Positions 54,878-64,000 of a stretch of DNA of 64,000 nt are shown in pieces. Source of the stretch: Dyadobacter sp. NIV53 (GTDB lineage: Bacteria > Bacteroidota > Bacteroidia > Cytophagales > Spirosomataceae). The notes below the pieces were generated by a model. The model had not been told where the DNA came from. It ran no database searches and saw only the letters and a list, made by a program, of their open reading frames with translations. The DNA is taken from contig NZ_CP081299.1 in NCBI RefSeq assembly GCF_019711195.1, positions 1-64,000 on the forward strand, given 5' to 3'. Position 1 is the stretch's first letter; each line of letters opens with the position of its first letter. Both the position numbers and the translations under genes were made by a program.

Positions 54878-55285
54878 TAAAATAATTCGTATAGGAGCAT
54901 TTTGTTAAAATATGTACTAAAAGTTTATATTAAATAGAAAATATTAAAAGTATTAATAGTATAAAAAACCTTTTACATTTTATTAGAACAGTTAGTTTAA
55001 TTAAAAATATACTTTTTATACATATAATTAATATTATTCTTTAAATATATATTTAGTTAAATAGTTGATAATAAACGATTTAACCAAAATAATAATTACT
55101 AACTATACTCTATGTTGGAAATTTTAACAGAACCGGACAAAAATCTTTGTGTCTCTCCTCAATTCGTTGTGGCCCTCTGTGTAACCTCGATGACAATAAC
55201 AGCACCTTAAAACTACAAAAATGAAACATACATCTGATTCATCCCTGCACAAACGTTATATTTGATTTTTGAAATTAATGATCTT
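54878..55285. other. AT-rich intergenic region with repeat-like fragment
   Basis: The left part (to about 55120) is extremely AT-rich, with no gene. Near 55140-55192 the sequence TTTGTGTCTCTCC, GTTGTGGCCCTCTGTGTAAC, then CTCG looks like the Bacteroidota intergenic repeat family seen as words such as CTCTGTGTAAC. No coding content. Confidence 0.45.
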
Positions 55286-58177
55286 ATGGATAAACCAGTT
55301 CACAAGCTTTTCCTGCTCGACGCCATGGCGTTGATATACCGTGCCCATTTTGCTTTTATCAAAGCCCCGAGAATTACATCGAAAGGACTTAATACAAGTG
55401 CAGTTTTTGGATTTACAAATACGTTACTTGAAGTATTACATAAAGAAAAGCCTACCCACATTGGTGTAGCGTTTGATACCTCTGCCCCTACTTTCAGGCA
55501 TGTCCAGTTTGAGGCTTACAAGGCGCAGCGCCAGGCACAGCCGGAAGATATCACTGTGGCGATTCCGTTAGTGAAAAAACTTTTGCAGGCCATGTGTATT
55601 CCTATCCTGGTTCTCGATGGTTTTGAGGCGGACGACATTATTGGAACGATAGCAAAGGAAGCATCCAAAGAAGGTTTTGAGGTATACATGATGACGCCTG
55701 ACAAAGACTACGGACAGCTGGTAGAAAAATATGTACACATATATAAGCCTGCATTTATGGGCAAAGGCCCCGAAGTTCTGGGAGTGCAGGAAATACTTGA
55801 CCGCTGGCAAATTGAGCGTATTGACCAGGTTATAGATATGCTCGGACTGATGGGTGATGCGGTCGATAATATACCAGGTATACCGGGGGTGGGTGAAAAA
55901 ACGGCACAAAAACTGATTGCTGAATATGGCACACTCGAAAATATCCTTACGCATGGCGACGAAATAAAAGGAAAACTTGGCGAACGGATCAGGGAAAATC
56001 ATGAACAGGCGATCATGAGCAAGCAATTGGCAACAATTGACACCAATGTTCCTGTTCCTTTTGATGCAGAAGACCTTACTATTTGTCCGGTAAATGCCGA
56101 AAAAGTAATCGAGCTTTTCGACGAACTTGAATTTAAATCCTTACGCCCGAGAGTACTAGCCATTGCCCAGCCAACAACGGCTACACAACCTGCGGCAGTT
56201 CTCACACCAACTCCCAAAACAAAAGCTGCTGATAGAACGGGGCAAATGGATTTATTTGGAAATCCGGCTCAGGAAATTGGCCAGCAACCCGCTGAAATCA
56301 CAGAAGTACTTGCGGATCCGGATGGAGTTTTACTGGATGAAAACATTCATTTATCCACGCAAAAGAAAACCATCGACAATACATTACACCGTTACCATAC
56401 CGTAGATACACCGGAATTGCTGACCAGTCTGGCGCATTATCTGAGTATACAGGATGCTTTTTGTTTTGATACAGAAACAACCTCCCTGGATGCCATTGGA
56501 GCTGATCTGGTCGGTCTATCTTTTTCATATCAGGCGGGGGAAGCATTTTATATTCCGGTACCGGCTGATAAGGTAAAAGCACAGGATATTGTAGAATATT
56601 TCAGAGCGGTTTTTGAAAATGAAGCAATTGTAAAAATCGGGCAGAATATCAAATATGATTTGCTGGTCCTTAAAAATTATAATATTGATGTACGAGGTAA
56701 GCTAAGTGATACAATGCTTGCCCATTATCTTTTGCAACCCGACAAAAGGCACGGAATGGATATTTTGGCTGCATCTTATCTGAATTATGATCCTGTTTCC
56801 ATCACATCGTTAATTGGAAAAAAAGGAATAAAACAAGGAAATATGCGCGATGTCGCCATTCCAGAAATCACGCAATATGCAGCAGAAGATGCGGATATTA
56901 CATTTCAGTTAAATACCATTTTTTCGCAGGAATTGCCCAAAGTAAATGCTGTCAAACTGTTTGAAACGGTGGAAATGCCTTTATTACAGGTACTGGCGGA
57001 TATGGAGAGCAAAGGTGTAAATCTGGATATTAATGCATTGAAAGAAATGTCCGGAATTTTGGAAGGCGATATTCGGCAGTATGAATCCGAGATATTTGAG
57101 ATGGCAGGGCAATCGTTCAACATCAGTTCTCCAAAGCAGCTGGGTGAGGTACTGTTTGATCAGATGAAACTGATCGCCAAACCTAAAAAGACGAAAACCG
57201 GCCAATACGCTACCGGAGAAGAAATTCTTTCTGAACTCGAAAATGAACACCTTATAGCGAGAAAAATACTGGATTACAGGGAGTTGCAAAAGCTAAAATC
57301 TACATATGTGGATGCACTGCCGTTGCTGGTCAATCCCAGGACGGGAAGAATACATACCTCATACAATCAGGCAGTTGCAGCTACCGGACGTTTAAGTTCA
57401 ACCAACCCGAATTTACAGAATATACCTATACGTACACATCGCGGACGGGAGATTCGCAAAGCCTTTGTACCTGATAATGAAGAGTTTCAAATTTTATCAG
57501 CTGATTACTCCCAAATCGAATTGCGTATAATGGCCGCGTTCAGTATGGATGCAAGTATGATCGACGCATTTAACAAAGGGCGTGATATTCATGCAACCAC
57601 GGCTAGTAAAGTATTCAAAGTTGCGTTGGAGGATGTGACATCGGATATGCGCAGAAAATCCAAAATGGTCAATTTTGGAATTATCTATGGTATTTCTGCA
57701 TTCGGTCTTGCACAAAGGCTGTCCATTCCGCGTGGTGAAGCTGCCGAAATTATTAAAGCTTATTTTGAAGAATTTCCGGCTGTGAAGGGATACATGGATA
57801 AAGTGGTAAATGATGCACGGGATAAAGAATATGTAGAAACGATTCTTGGCAGAAGAAGATATGTTCCTGATATTAATTCTCGTAACCAGACTAACCGCGG
57901 ATATGCCGAGCGAAATGCCATAAACGCGCCAATCCAGGGTTCAGCGGCAGATATGATCAAGGTGGCCATGATTAATATCCATGATTTTATTATTAATGAA
58001 AAGCTGAAATCACGTATGATTTTACAGGTACACGATGAACTTGTATTCGATGCACACCGGGACGAAATCCCTCTGTTAAAAGAAAAAGTGGATGAACTGA
58101 TGAGACTTGCAATTCCTCTGCCTGTAAAAATGGAAACCGGAATAGGTATTGGTGCCAATTGGCTGGAAGCACATTGA
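55286..58177 (+). CDS. polA: DNA polymerase I
   Basis: A 963-residue three-domain polymerase. The 5' nuclease part (1-270) has KLFLLDAMALIYRAHFAF, DGFEADDIIGTIAKEA and MGDAVDNIPGIPGVGEKTAQ. The 3'-5' proofreading domain has intact DEDD residues (FCFDTETTSLDA, QNIKYDLLVLKNY, YAAEDADITFQ). The polymerase part has LSADYSQIELRIMAAFS (motif A), RRKSKMVNFGIIYGISAFG (motif B) and LQVHDELVFDA (motif C). Proofreading is therefore expected to work. The ATG at 55286 (MDKPVHKLFLLD) is chosen over a TTG eight codons upstream. A terminator follows at 58223. Confidence 0.96.
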   Translation: MDKPVHKLFLLDAMALIYRAHFAFIKAPRITSKGLNTSAVFGFTNTLLEVLHKEKPTHIGVAFDTSAPTFRHVQFEAYKAQRQAQPEDITVAIPLVKKLLQAMCIPILVLDGFEADDIIGTIAKEASKEGFEVYMMTPDKDYGQLVEKYVHIYKPAFMGKGPEVLGVQEILDRWQIERIDQVIDMLGLMGDAVDNIPGIPGVGEKTAQKLIAEYGTLENILTHGDEIKGKLGERIRENHEQAIMSKQLATIDTNVPVPFDAEDLTICPVNAEKVIELFDELEFKSLRPRVLAIAQPTTATQPAAVLTPTPKTKAADRTGQMDLFGNPAQEIGQQPAEITEVLADPDGVLLDENIHLSTQKKTIDNTLHRYHTVDTPELLTSLAHYLSIQDAFCFDTETTSLDAIGADLVGLSFSYQAGEAFYIPVPADKVKAQDIVEYFRAVFENEAIVKIGQNIKYDLLVLKNYNIDVRGKLSDTMLAHYLLQPDKRHGMDILAASYLNYDPVSITSLIGKKGIKQGNMRDVAIPEITQYAAEDADITFQLNTIFSQELPKVNAVKLFETVEMPLLQVLADMESKGVNLDINALKEMSGILEGDIRQYESEIFEMAGQSFNISSPKQLGEVLFDQMKLIAKPKKTKTGQYATGEEILSELENEHLIARKILDYRELQKLKSTYVDALPLLVNPRTGRIHTSYNQAVAATGRLSSTNPNLQNIPIRTHRGREIRKAFVPDNEEFQILSADYSQIELRIMAAFSMDASMIDAFNKGRDIHATTASKVFKVALEDVTSDMRRKSKMVNFGIIYGISAFGLAQRLSIPRGEAAEIIKAYFEEFPAVKGYMDKVVNDARDKEYVETILGRRRYVPDINSRNQTNRGYAERNAINAPIQGSAADMIKVAMINIHDFIINEKLKSRMILQVHDELVFDAHRDEIPLLKEKVDELMRLAIPLPVKMETGIGIGANWLEAH

Positions 58178-58222
58178 GATGCGTTTTCTGAGTTAATTAA
58201 GATTTATAGTTTACTTAAAAAT

Positions 58223-58254
58223 AAAAACTCAATCCATAAGCGGATTGAGTTTTT
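58223..58254 (+). terminator. Terminator of polA
   Basis: AAAAACTCAATCC, loop ATAAGC, then GGATTGAGTTTTT: a perfect 13-bp stem flanked by A and T runs, 45 bases after the stop. It could also act in reverse. Confidence 0.92.
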
Positions 58255-58721
58255 ACGTTTTATTAGAGCCTTCGTTTCAATTCATTAATTCTTCATTTTT
58301 ACGTTAAAACCATTTTTATTAAAACTTCAATGTTGCAATTAACTGGTATGTCTGTTAAATTTTTACAAGGATTAAAATGGATTTCAAATTAAAACTGAAA
58401 GCATTCCTGATTAATATGGATTTTAATTACATGCTATTGAAAGTTTGAATTATTGTTCTTATTTTTTCCAATATAATTTCAAACATAATAGCCTTAAAAG
58501 TGCTTTTAAAAGTACTAAAAGCTTATTTCCAGGTATAAAATTCATTTAATTGCCTGTCCGTAGTTTTTCTATTTTCACAAATTTAATGTGCCTATGGAGA
58601 AGAATGAATGATGAAGAAATCTTTTCAGCCGCACTGAATTTTCTTTTTTCTTAAAAATTATTTTTCATAATCCCATCAGATATTGAAAAGTAACCTGCTA
58701 CTCACCTTAAACATCTAACTT
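58255..58721. other. Leader/promoter region of the susC-susD operon
   Basis: About 470 bases of AT-rich DNA with no gene and no clear palindrome. It should contain the susC promoter; I could not identify a convincing TTTG/TAnnTTTG pair. No anti-sigma or hybrid two-component regulator gene is present nearby. Confidence 0.5.
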
Positions 58722-61700
58722 ATGTTAAAAAAATTACTGTTTCCAAATAGTATCCGGAAATATTCAAGGATTATCCTGTATCAGGCCTTGTTGTTTGGCA
58801 GCGCCGCCACTTATTCCAATGCGGGCATTACAATTTCCCACCAGGTAAGAGCTGATAAAACAATTACAGGTAAAATTACAGATGAAAGCAGTGTCGGACT
58901 TCCCGGAGTCAGCATCGTTTTGAAGGGCAGTACGTCCGGAACGATCTCGGATTCGGAAGGTAAATACCAGATCACAATTCCTGACAATGGCGCAACGCTG
59001 ATCTATTCTTACGTAGGTTATTTATCCCAGGAAAAAGAAGTTGGGAACAGTATAGCGATTGATATTACGATGGTGCCGGATGCAAGAAACCTGAATGAAG
59101 TAGTAGTTACTGCGTTGGGTATCAAGCAGGAAACCAAACGCCTTGGTTATGCTGTACAGGAATTAAAAGGGACAGATCTTGACAAAGCCCGTGAGACCAA
59201 CTTCGTCAGCGGCCTTGCCGGAAAAATTGCAGGGGTGCAGGTAATGGCCAGTCCGAGTGGTATCGGAGGGTCGGCGCGTATTACTATCCGTGGAGATAAA
59301 TCATTGGATATCAACAAAAATCAGCCTCTTTTTGTAATTGACGGCGTTCCGATTACAAATGCTCTGACTGGTTCAAGCGGCCGTGATTTTCAGGAACTGG
59401 ATTATGGTAATGGCGCTTCACTGATCAACCCGGATGATGTGGAATCAATGACAGTCCTGAAAGGTGCCAATGCCTCAGCGCTCTATGGATCAAGGGGTGC
59501 CAATGGTGTAATTGTTATCACCACCAAGTCAGGAAAAAACAGTAAAGGCCTGGGTATTTCTATCAATGCCGGATTGACATTTGAAAATCCCTTGGTGCTT
59601 CCTCACTTCCAGAAAGTTTATGGACAAGGAAATAACGGAGAATTCAGTTTTGTGGACGGTAGCGGTGGTGGTATAAGAGATGGAGTGGACGAAAGCTGGG
59701 GACCAAAAATGGATGGCCGGTTGATTGCACAACATAATTCACCGACGTCAAACGGTTACCGAGGCGGTGATATTTCTTTGGTAGATGATGGTGCATTAGG
59801 AACTCCGGCGGACCTTGCAGCACGGGGAACCATTACTCCTACCCCATTTTTACCAGGTAATAATCTAAAGAAATTTTATGATACCGGTATTACAAATAAT
59901 ACCAACGTATCAGTTACCGGTTCTAATGAAAAAGGTGATTTCCGATTGTCGTATACACTTCTGGATCAAAAAGGAATTATTCCTAATACGGATATAAAAC
60001 GTAACACATTTGCAATCAATACAGGTTATAATCTTTCCCCAAAACTGTCGGTACGTATTTCTGCCAATTATGTCAATTCATTGAGCGACAACCGCCCGAA
60101 CCTGACATACGGAACAGAAAGCATCATTTATTTGCTGCATAACTGGATGGGACAGCATGTGGACCTGAATAGCCTGAAAGATTACTGGATTCCGGGAATG
60201 GAGAACAGGCAGCAGTATAACTTCAATTACAATTATCACGACAATCCTTATTTTAACCTTTACGAAAATACGAACAGCCAGAATGCAAACCGTGTTTTCG
60301 GAAATATTGCAGTCCGGTACAATTTTACGGACTGGCTTAACTTACAGGTAAGGGGCGGAACGGATTTTAACAATGACCTGAGAAAACGGAGACGGGCTTT
60401 CAGTACACAAAGATTTCCATTCGGAAGTTACCGTGAAGAACGCGTTAAAAACAGCGAATCCAACTTTGATTTTCTTTTTAATGCTTCCAAAGAGATCAAT
60501 GATAAATTCACGATCGGAGCAAATCTGGGAGGAAACCGCCAGATCAGCAAAACTAATAACTTTGAAGTAACGGCTCCACAGCTTTTGATTCCGGGAATTT
60601 TCAGTTTTAACAATACCAGGGTTGCACTCGTAAGTTCAATTGATGACATCAATAAAGTGGTGAACAGCGTTTACGGATCGGTACAGTTTGGCTGGAATAA
60701 TTATCTGTTCCTGGATGTAACAGCAAGAAATGACTGGTCTACTGCTTTGACTTTACCAGCCGCTGCGGATTCACTGGGACAAACAATCAATTCTTATTTC
60801 TACCCGTCTGCTTCTCTGAGTGCAGTTGTGAGTGATATTGTAAAAATGCCTGAATGGGTTTCTTTTGGTAAAATCCGTACGAGTCTGGCTCAGGTTGGTA
60901 ATGATACCGATCCGTACAGATTCACTTCCGGTTATGTGCGGGATAATCCATGGGGTGATTATCCGGTTTATACTTCCAATAGCAGGCTTGTTAACTATAG
61001 CCTGAAACCGGAAATCAGTACTTCTTTTGAAATTGGTACAGAATGGCGTTTCCTGAAAGGCCGCGCCGGCCTGGATTTTACGTTTTATAATATCAATACC
61101 CGAAATCAGATACTTCCGTCTGTACCAGTTTCTGTAACATCCGGTTATGATACAAGGATTGTAAATGCAGGTGAAATCAGGAATTACGGTTACGAACTTA
61201 TGCTTACCGGAACACCCATACAGATTGGTGATTTCAGATGGGATATCAATGTAAACTGGTCAGCCAACAGAAGCAAAGTTGTGGAATTTGATGGCGAAGT
61301 GGAAGACTATCAAATGGCAGGACGTCATGGCGTTTCAATCCGCGCACAGGTTGGCCAACGCATGGGTGATATGTATGCAATTGGTTTTAAACGTGTTGAA
61401 GATAAAAATAGCCCTTATTACGGACAAAAGGTACTGAATGAATCAGGCCGGTTTTTAAGTACAAATAACCTGATCAAAGTAGGTAATTATAATGCAAACT
61501 GGATGACCGGGATTCGTAATACTTTCACTTACAAAAATATCAGTCTAACAGGATTACTGGACATTCGCCACGGAGGCCAGGTTTTTTCACAGACTTATGT
61601 AGTTGGCCTGGAAGCCGGACAGGTAATTGAGACGCTGGAAGGCCGTGAGAACGGGTATGATATTACCTTGCCAGAAAACGGAGTGATTGCTCAGGGTGTG

Positions 61701-62057
61701 ATTGAAAATGCTGACGGAACTTATCGGGTAAATGATGTTAAACTGACTGCAAGGGAATACCACCAGTCACGTACCGGAAACCGCGATATTCCTGAAGGCG
61801 GAATTTTCAATGCATCATACGCAAAGCTTCGTGAAATGAGGTTAGGTTACACGGTTCCTGCCAAATATTTATCCAAAGCAAAAATTAAAGGTTTGAATAT
61901 ATCTGTTGTGGGCCGTAATCTCGCTGTGTGGAGCAAGGTGCCGCATATTGATCCGGAAACTTCGTCTTTGGACGGTGGAACAATCGTTCCGGGTATTGAG
62001 TCAGTCGGTATGCCAACTACGCGCAGCTGGGGTTTCAATCTTGGATTTAACTTTTAA
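58722..62057 (+). CDS. susC: SusC/RagA-family TonB-linked outer membrane protein
   Basis: A 1111-residue TonB-dependent porin that imports a polymer-derived substrate after SusD capture. Seen: an N-terminal carboxypeptidase-regulatory-like domain (ITGKITDESSVGLPGVSIVL, about 48-135), the plug with NEVVVTALGIKQETKRLGYA and PSGIGGSARITIRGDKSLD, LKGANASALYGSRGANGVIV, and the many-stranded barrel, ending WGFNLGFNF. The C-terminal aromatic Phe fits outer-membrane insertion. The signal is near LYQALLFGSAATYSNA. Substrate unknown. Confidence 0.95.
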   Translation: MLKKLLFPNSIRKYSRIILYQALLFGSAATYSNAGITISHQVRADKTITGKITDESSVGLPGVSIVLKGSTSGTISDSEGKYQITIPDNGATLIYSYVGYLSQEKEVGNSIAIDITMVPDARNLNEVVVTALGIKQETKRLGYAVQELKGTDLDKARETNFVSGLAGKIAGVQVMASPSGIGGSARITIRGDKSLDINKNQPLFVIDGVPITNALTGSSGRDFQELDYGNGASLINPDDVESMTVLKGANASALYGSRGANGVIVITTKSGKNSKGLGISINAGLTFENPLVLPHFQKVYGQGNNGEFSFVDGSGGGIRDGVDESWGPKMDGRLIAQHNSPTSNGYRGGDISLVDDGALGTPADLAARGTITPTPFLPGNNLKKFYDTGITNNTNVSVTGSNEKGDFRLSYTLLDQKGIIPNTDIKRNTFAINTGYNLSPKLSVRISANYVNSLSDNRPNLTYGTESIIYLLHNWMGQHVDLNSLKDYWIPGMENRQQYNFNYNYHDNPYFNLYENTNSQNANRVFGNIAVRYNFTDWLNLQVRGGTDFNNDLRKRRRAFSTQRFPFGSYREERVKNSESNFDFLFNASKEINDKFTIGANLGGNRQISKTNNFEVTAPQLLIPGIFSFNNTRVALVSSIDDINKVVNSVYGSVQFGWNNYLFLDVTARNDWSTALTLPAAADSLGQTINSYFYPSASLSAVVSDIVKMPEWVSFGKIRTSLAQVGNDTDPYRFTSGYVRDNPWGDYPVYTSNSRLVNYSLKPEISTSFEIGTEWRFLKGRAGLDFTFYNINTRNQILPSVPVSVTSGYDTRIVNAGEIRNYGYELMLTGTPIQIGDFRWDINVNWSANRSKVVEFDGEVEDYQMAGRHGVSIRAQVGQRMGDMYAIGFKRVEDKNSPYYGQKVLNESGRFLSTNNLIKVGNYNANWMTGIRNTFTYKNISLTGLLDIRHGGQVFSQTYVVGLEAGQVIETLEGRENGYDITLPENGVIAQGVIENADGTYRVNDVKLTAREYHQSRTGNRDIPEGGIFNASYAKLREMRLGYTVPAKYLSKAKIKGLNISVVGRNLAVWSKVPHIDPETSSLDGGTIVPGIESVGMPTTRSWGFNLGFNF

Positions 62058-62079
62058 TTGAGCCAAAACTTTAAGGATT

Positions 62080-63555
62080 ATGAAAAAGATAAAACTATAT
62101 ATACTGATCATGGCTGCGGGATTATTTTTCCTGCCTTCCTGTACAGACGATTTCGTAGAAAAAAATACCGATCCCAACGCTATCACAGATGTAACTCCTG
62201 ATCTGTTATTGCCTGGAATTATCAGAACGGCAGTAAACCAGATGGTTGACCAGAGCTGGAGTATTGGCAATATTGTGATTCAGCATACGGCCAAAATCCA
62301 GTTTGTTTCGGAAGACCGTTATACCTGGGGCGACCGTGACGGGCTCTGGAACAATATGTATGATAACCTGCGCAATGTACAGTTGCTCATAGAATTGAGC
62401 GACCAGAATAATGCCAAAAATTACAAAGGAATTGCACTGATCATGCGTGCATGGATGTATTCGTTGCTGACTGATGCCTACGGTGATGTTCCGTATACAG
62501 AAGCTACCAAAGGCGTAACAGGCATATTTCAGCCTAAATACGAAACGCAGGAAGTAATTTATGCTGGTATTCTGAGCGATCTGAAAATTGCAAACGATTT
62601 ACTCGGTCCGGGAGAGGTGGTAGTGGGCGATCTGATTTACAATGGTGACGTGGCCAAATGGAAAAAACTTGCCAATAGTCTGCGTCTTCGGTATTTGTTG
62701 CGAATTTCTAATGTAAAAGATGTAAAGGCAGAAATGCAGGCAATCCTGGCTGATGCAACGGCAACGCCAATTTTCAGCGAAGCCAATAAAAATGCTGATA
62801 ATGGTACTTTACGTTACCTTACCTCTGCTCCTAACCAGTTTCCTTTATATACAGCGAGGTCTGGTTCGTTTGATGAATTCCGTTTGAGTAAGAACCTGGG
62901 TGATAAGCTGACTGCACTTGCTGATCCAAGGATTACTGTATTTGCACAGCCAACAGATGCATCAATTGCTGCAGGAACTCCAAAATATACGGGTGTTCCC
63001 AACGGCCTGAATGAGGTTGCAGCACTGGATTACGCAGGTGGCCCGAACAATGTTTCCCGTGCAGGAGCACTGTTTTACAAAGGTTCTATCACGGATCGAG
63101 GCCTGAACGTAGCGAAAGGATATATCATGGGTTATCCTGAATTACAATTTATACTGGCCGAGGCTGTCAAAAAAGGCCTGATTACCTCTGCTAAAACCGC
63201 ACAATGGTATTATGAAGAAGGAGTAAAATCGGCATTTATTTATTCTGATGTAACTATACCTGCCAACTACCTGACAAGTGCTGGTGTTGCGTATAATGAG
63301 GCCAATGCATTGACACTGATTGGTACACAAAAATGGATCAGCTTGTTTTTTACCGGCCTCGAAGCATGGTTTGACTGGCGTCGTACGGGTATTCCAGCTG
63401 TTACTGCTGGGCCTGATAACGTAAACGGCGGAAAGGTTCCGGTTCGGTTTGCTTATCCGCGAAGTGAACAAACACTGAATGCAGCCAGTTTGACCGAAGC
63501 CGTTGCCAGACAAGGCGCTGATACCTATAACACGCCGGTTTGGTGGGATAAATGA
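62080..63555 (+). CDS. susD: SusD/RagB-family nutrient-binding lipoprotein
   Basis: A 491-residue SusD-like lid protein: lipoprotein signal (MAAGLFFLPSCTDDF), the TPR-like helical core (KNYKGIALIMRAWMYSLLTD, YGDVPYTEATKG), LRLRYLLRISNV, and the C-terminal FTGLEAWFDWRRTGIPA, which closes the fold. It caps the SusC porin. It starts 23 bases after the susC stop in the same operon; a terminator follows at 63593. Whether it forms part of a polysaccharide-utilisation locus depends on genes beyond the edge; none of the window's enzymes is an obvious glycosidase. Confidence 0.95.
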   Translation: MKKIKLYILIMAAGLFFLPSCTDDFVEKNTDPNAITDVTPDLLLPGIIRTAVNQMVDQSWSIGNIVIQHTAKIQFVSEDRYTWGDRDGLWNNMYDNLRNVQLLIELSDQNNAKNYKGIALIMRAWMYSLLTDAYGDVPYTEATKGVTGIFQPKYETQEVIYAGILSDLKIANDLLGPGEVVVGDLIYNGDVAKWKKLANSLRLRYLLRISNVKDVKAEMQAILADATATPIFSEANKNADNGTLRYLTSAPNQFPLYTARSGSFDEFRLSKNLGDKLTALADPRITVFAQPTDASIAAGTPKYTGVPNGLNEVAALDYAGGPNNVSRAGALFYKGSITDRGLNVAKGYIMGYPELQFILAEAVKKGLITSAKTAQWYYEEGVKSAFIYSDVTIPANYLTSAGVAYNEANALTLIGTQKWISLFFTGLEAWFDWRRTGIPAVTAGPDNVNGGKVPVRFAYPRSEQTLNAASLTEAVARQGADTYNTPVWWDK

Positions 63556-63592
63556 AGTCAATAAGATTAAAATTTAATTAATATGTTGCTTT

Positions 63593-63639
63593 AAAAAGAA
63601 AGGAAGCCAGGCATAAAAAACCTGACTTCCTTTCTTTTT
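63593..63639 (+). terminator. Terminator after susD
   Basis: AAAAAGAAAGGAAGCCAGG (63593-63611) pairs with its complement (63621-63639) apart from one mismatch, then GTGCC. Long stem with a T-rich 3' arm. Confidence 0.75.
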
Positions 63640-63769
63640 GTGCCAGTTAGCGATTTATAACAAAAGCTGTATTTCAATTTTGGAAAAATTCATAATAATT
63701 CGGGATATATTAGTAGAAAAAAGTGCGAACTTCGCGTTATAATTGTAAACATTACACTTAATAAATCCA

Positions 63770-64000
63770 ATGCAGTATTTGATTCATAAAATCTCTCTTC
63801 TTTTCCTGGCTTGTCCGCTCATGGTGGCAGCTCAGACCGGAAAAGGAAACTATTCCCCCTTACCCCTTAAAGACCTCAATTCGTTTGAAACCAGCGGTGC
63901 CAACTGGTCTGTTCAGAGCAGTATTTCAATTCATCCGGCCGGTTTTGCCAAGATCAAAATACAATCAGGCGATGGAGTTTTGGTAGGAAATGCAGGAAAT
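63770..64000 (+). CDS. Start of a secreted protein, possibly DUF1080-like (cut by the window edge)
   Basis: Open from the ATG at 63770 to the right edge (77 codons, no stop). It begins with a signal peptide (ISLLFLACPLMVAAQ). The following part, LPLKDLNSFETSGANW with SVQSSISIHPAGFAKIKIQ, resembles the N-terminus of DUF1080/concanavalin-like sugar-binding or hydrolase domains, from memory. Its position after susC-susD would suit a carbohydrate-active protein. Identity uncertain because most of the gene is missing. Confidence 0.55.
   Translation, partial: MQYLIHKISLLFLACPLMVAAQTGKGNYSPLPLKDLNSFETSGANWSVQSSISIHPAGFAKIKIQSGDGVLVGNAGN

Noticed and set aside
58320..58720. Riboswitch-like leader before susC
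   Set aside because: Long AT-rich leader but no conserved riboswitch core could be recognised by eye.
1..64000. CRISPR array, rRNA operon, integrase or insertion sequence
   Set aside because: No spaced repeat array, rRNA signature, transposase or integrase motif was seen in any frame.

Overview
The window is a chromosomal segment of a Bacteroidota bacterium, most likely order Cytophagales and plausibly Dyadobacter or a close relative (the genus is an inference). What points there: a SusC/SusD pair, two secreted proteins with type IX secretion sorting domains (one type A, one type B), a short 287-residue primary sigma factor of the Bacteroidota kind, promoters of the TTG-N20-TAnnTTTG class, lipoprotein signals, almost no Shine-Dalgarno sequences, and an AT-rich base composition. 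No rRNA, CRISPR array, prophage or intact transposase is visible.

Layout. 0-11.4 kb is mainly housekeeping on the minus strand: a large TPR protein, menD, the primary sigma factor, pnp, rpsO, an LptF/LptG-type permease and a START-like protein. A lone tRNA-Met (CAT) follows at 11.6 kb. At 12.1-13.2 kb lies an unrecognised family of small C-terminally membrane-anchored proteins with a repeated N-terminal helix motif. 13.3-21.1 kb holds an exporter-type ABC protein, an alkylation-repair-like trio (2OG oxygenase, Ada-type zinc domain, AlkA glycosylase), holA, ACP phosphodiesterase, a SlyD-like isomerase, dCMP deaminase and a DUF922 protein. 21.1-27.3 kb holds comEC, a T9SS-secreted metalloprotease, phoH and dnaB. 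27.3-29.2 kb is a gene-poor, AT-rich patch with two small lipoproteins and what may be the tail of a mobilization protein, probably an island remnant.

29.2-33.5 kb carries rlmD, a T9SS type-B adhesin-like protein and a DoxX protein. 33.6-37.5 kb is a redox/detoxification neighbourhood built around an Rrf2 regulator with a near-ideal operator: aldo/keto reductase, NmrA-type oxidoreductase, LigB-type dioxygenase and SRPBCC proteins. 37.5-48.5 kb is mixed metabolism: SRPBCC proteins, Tex, ThuA, an alpha/beta hydrolase, an RsmB-type methyltransferase, a cation/proton antiporter and small proteins. 48.6-51.2 kb groups a luciferase-like flavin monooxygenase, a WYL regulator and an FMN reductase. 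Then come metY, an S9 oligopeptidase, polA, and a susC-susD pair followed by a gene cut by the right edge.

Two features stand out. First, at least ten otherwise ordinary genes carry a single-base frameshift. Four of these lie at the same sequence, AAAAAGAA, each repaired by one extra A, and in two different codon phases. This looks like a systematic sequence error or slippage rather than gene decay; coordinates of the reconstructed genes are given. Second, intergenic space is rich in long perfect inverted repeats (14-19 bp arms), including an Rrf2 operator overlapping its own start codon and a nested 143-bp palindromic element at 52.6 kb.
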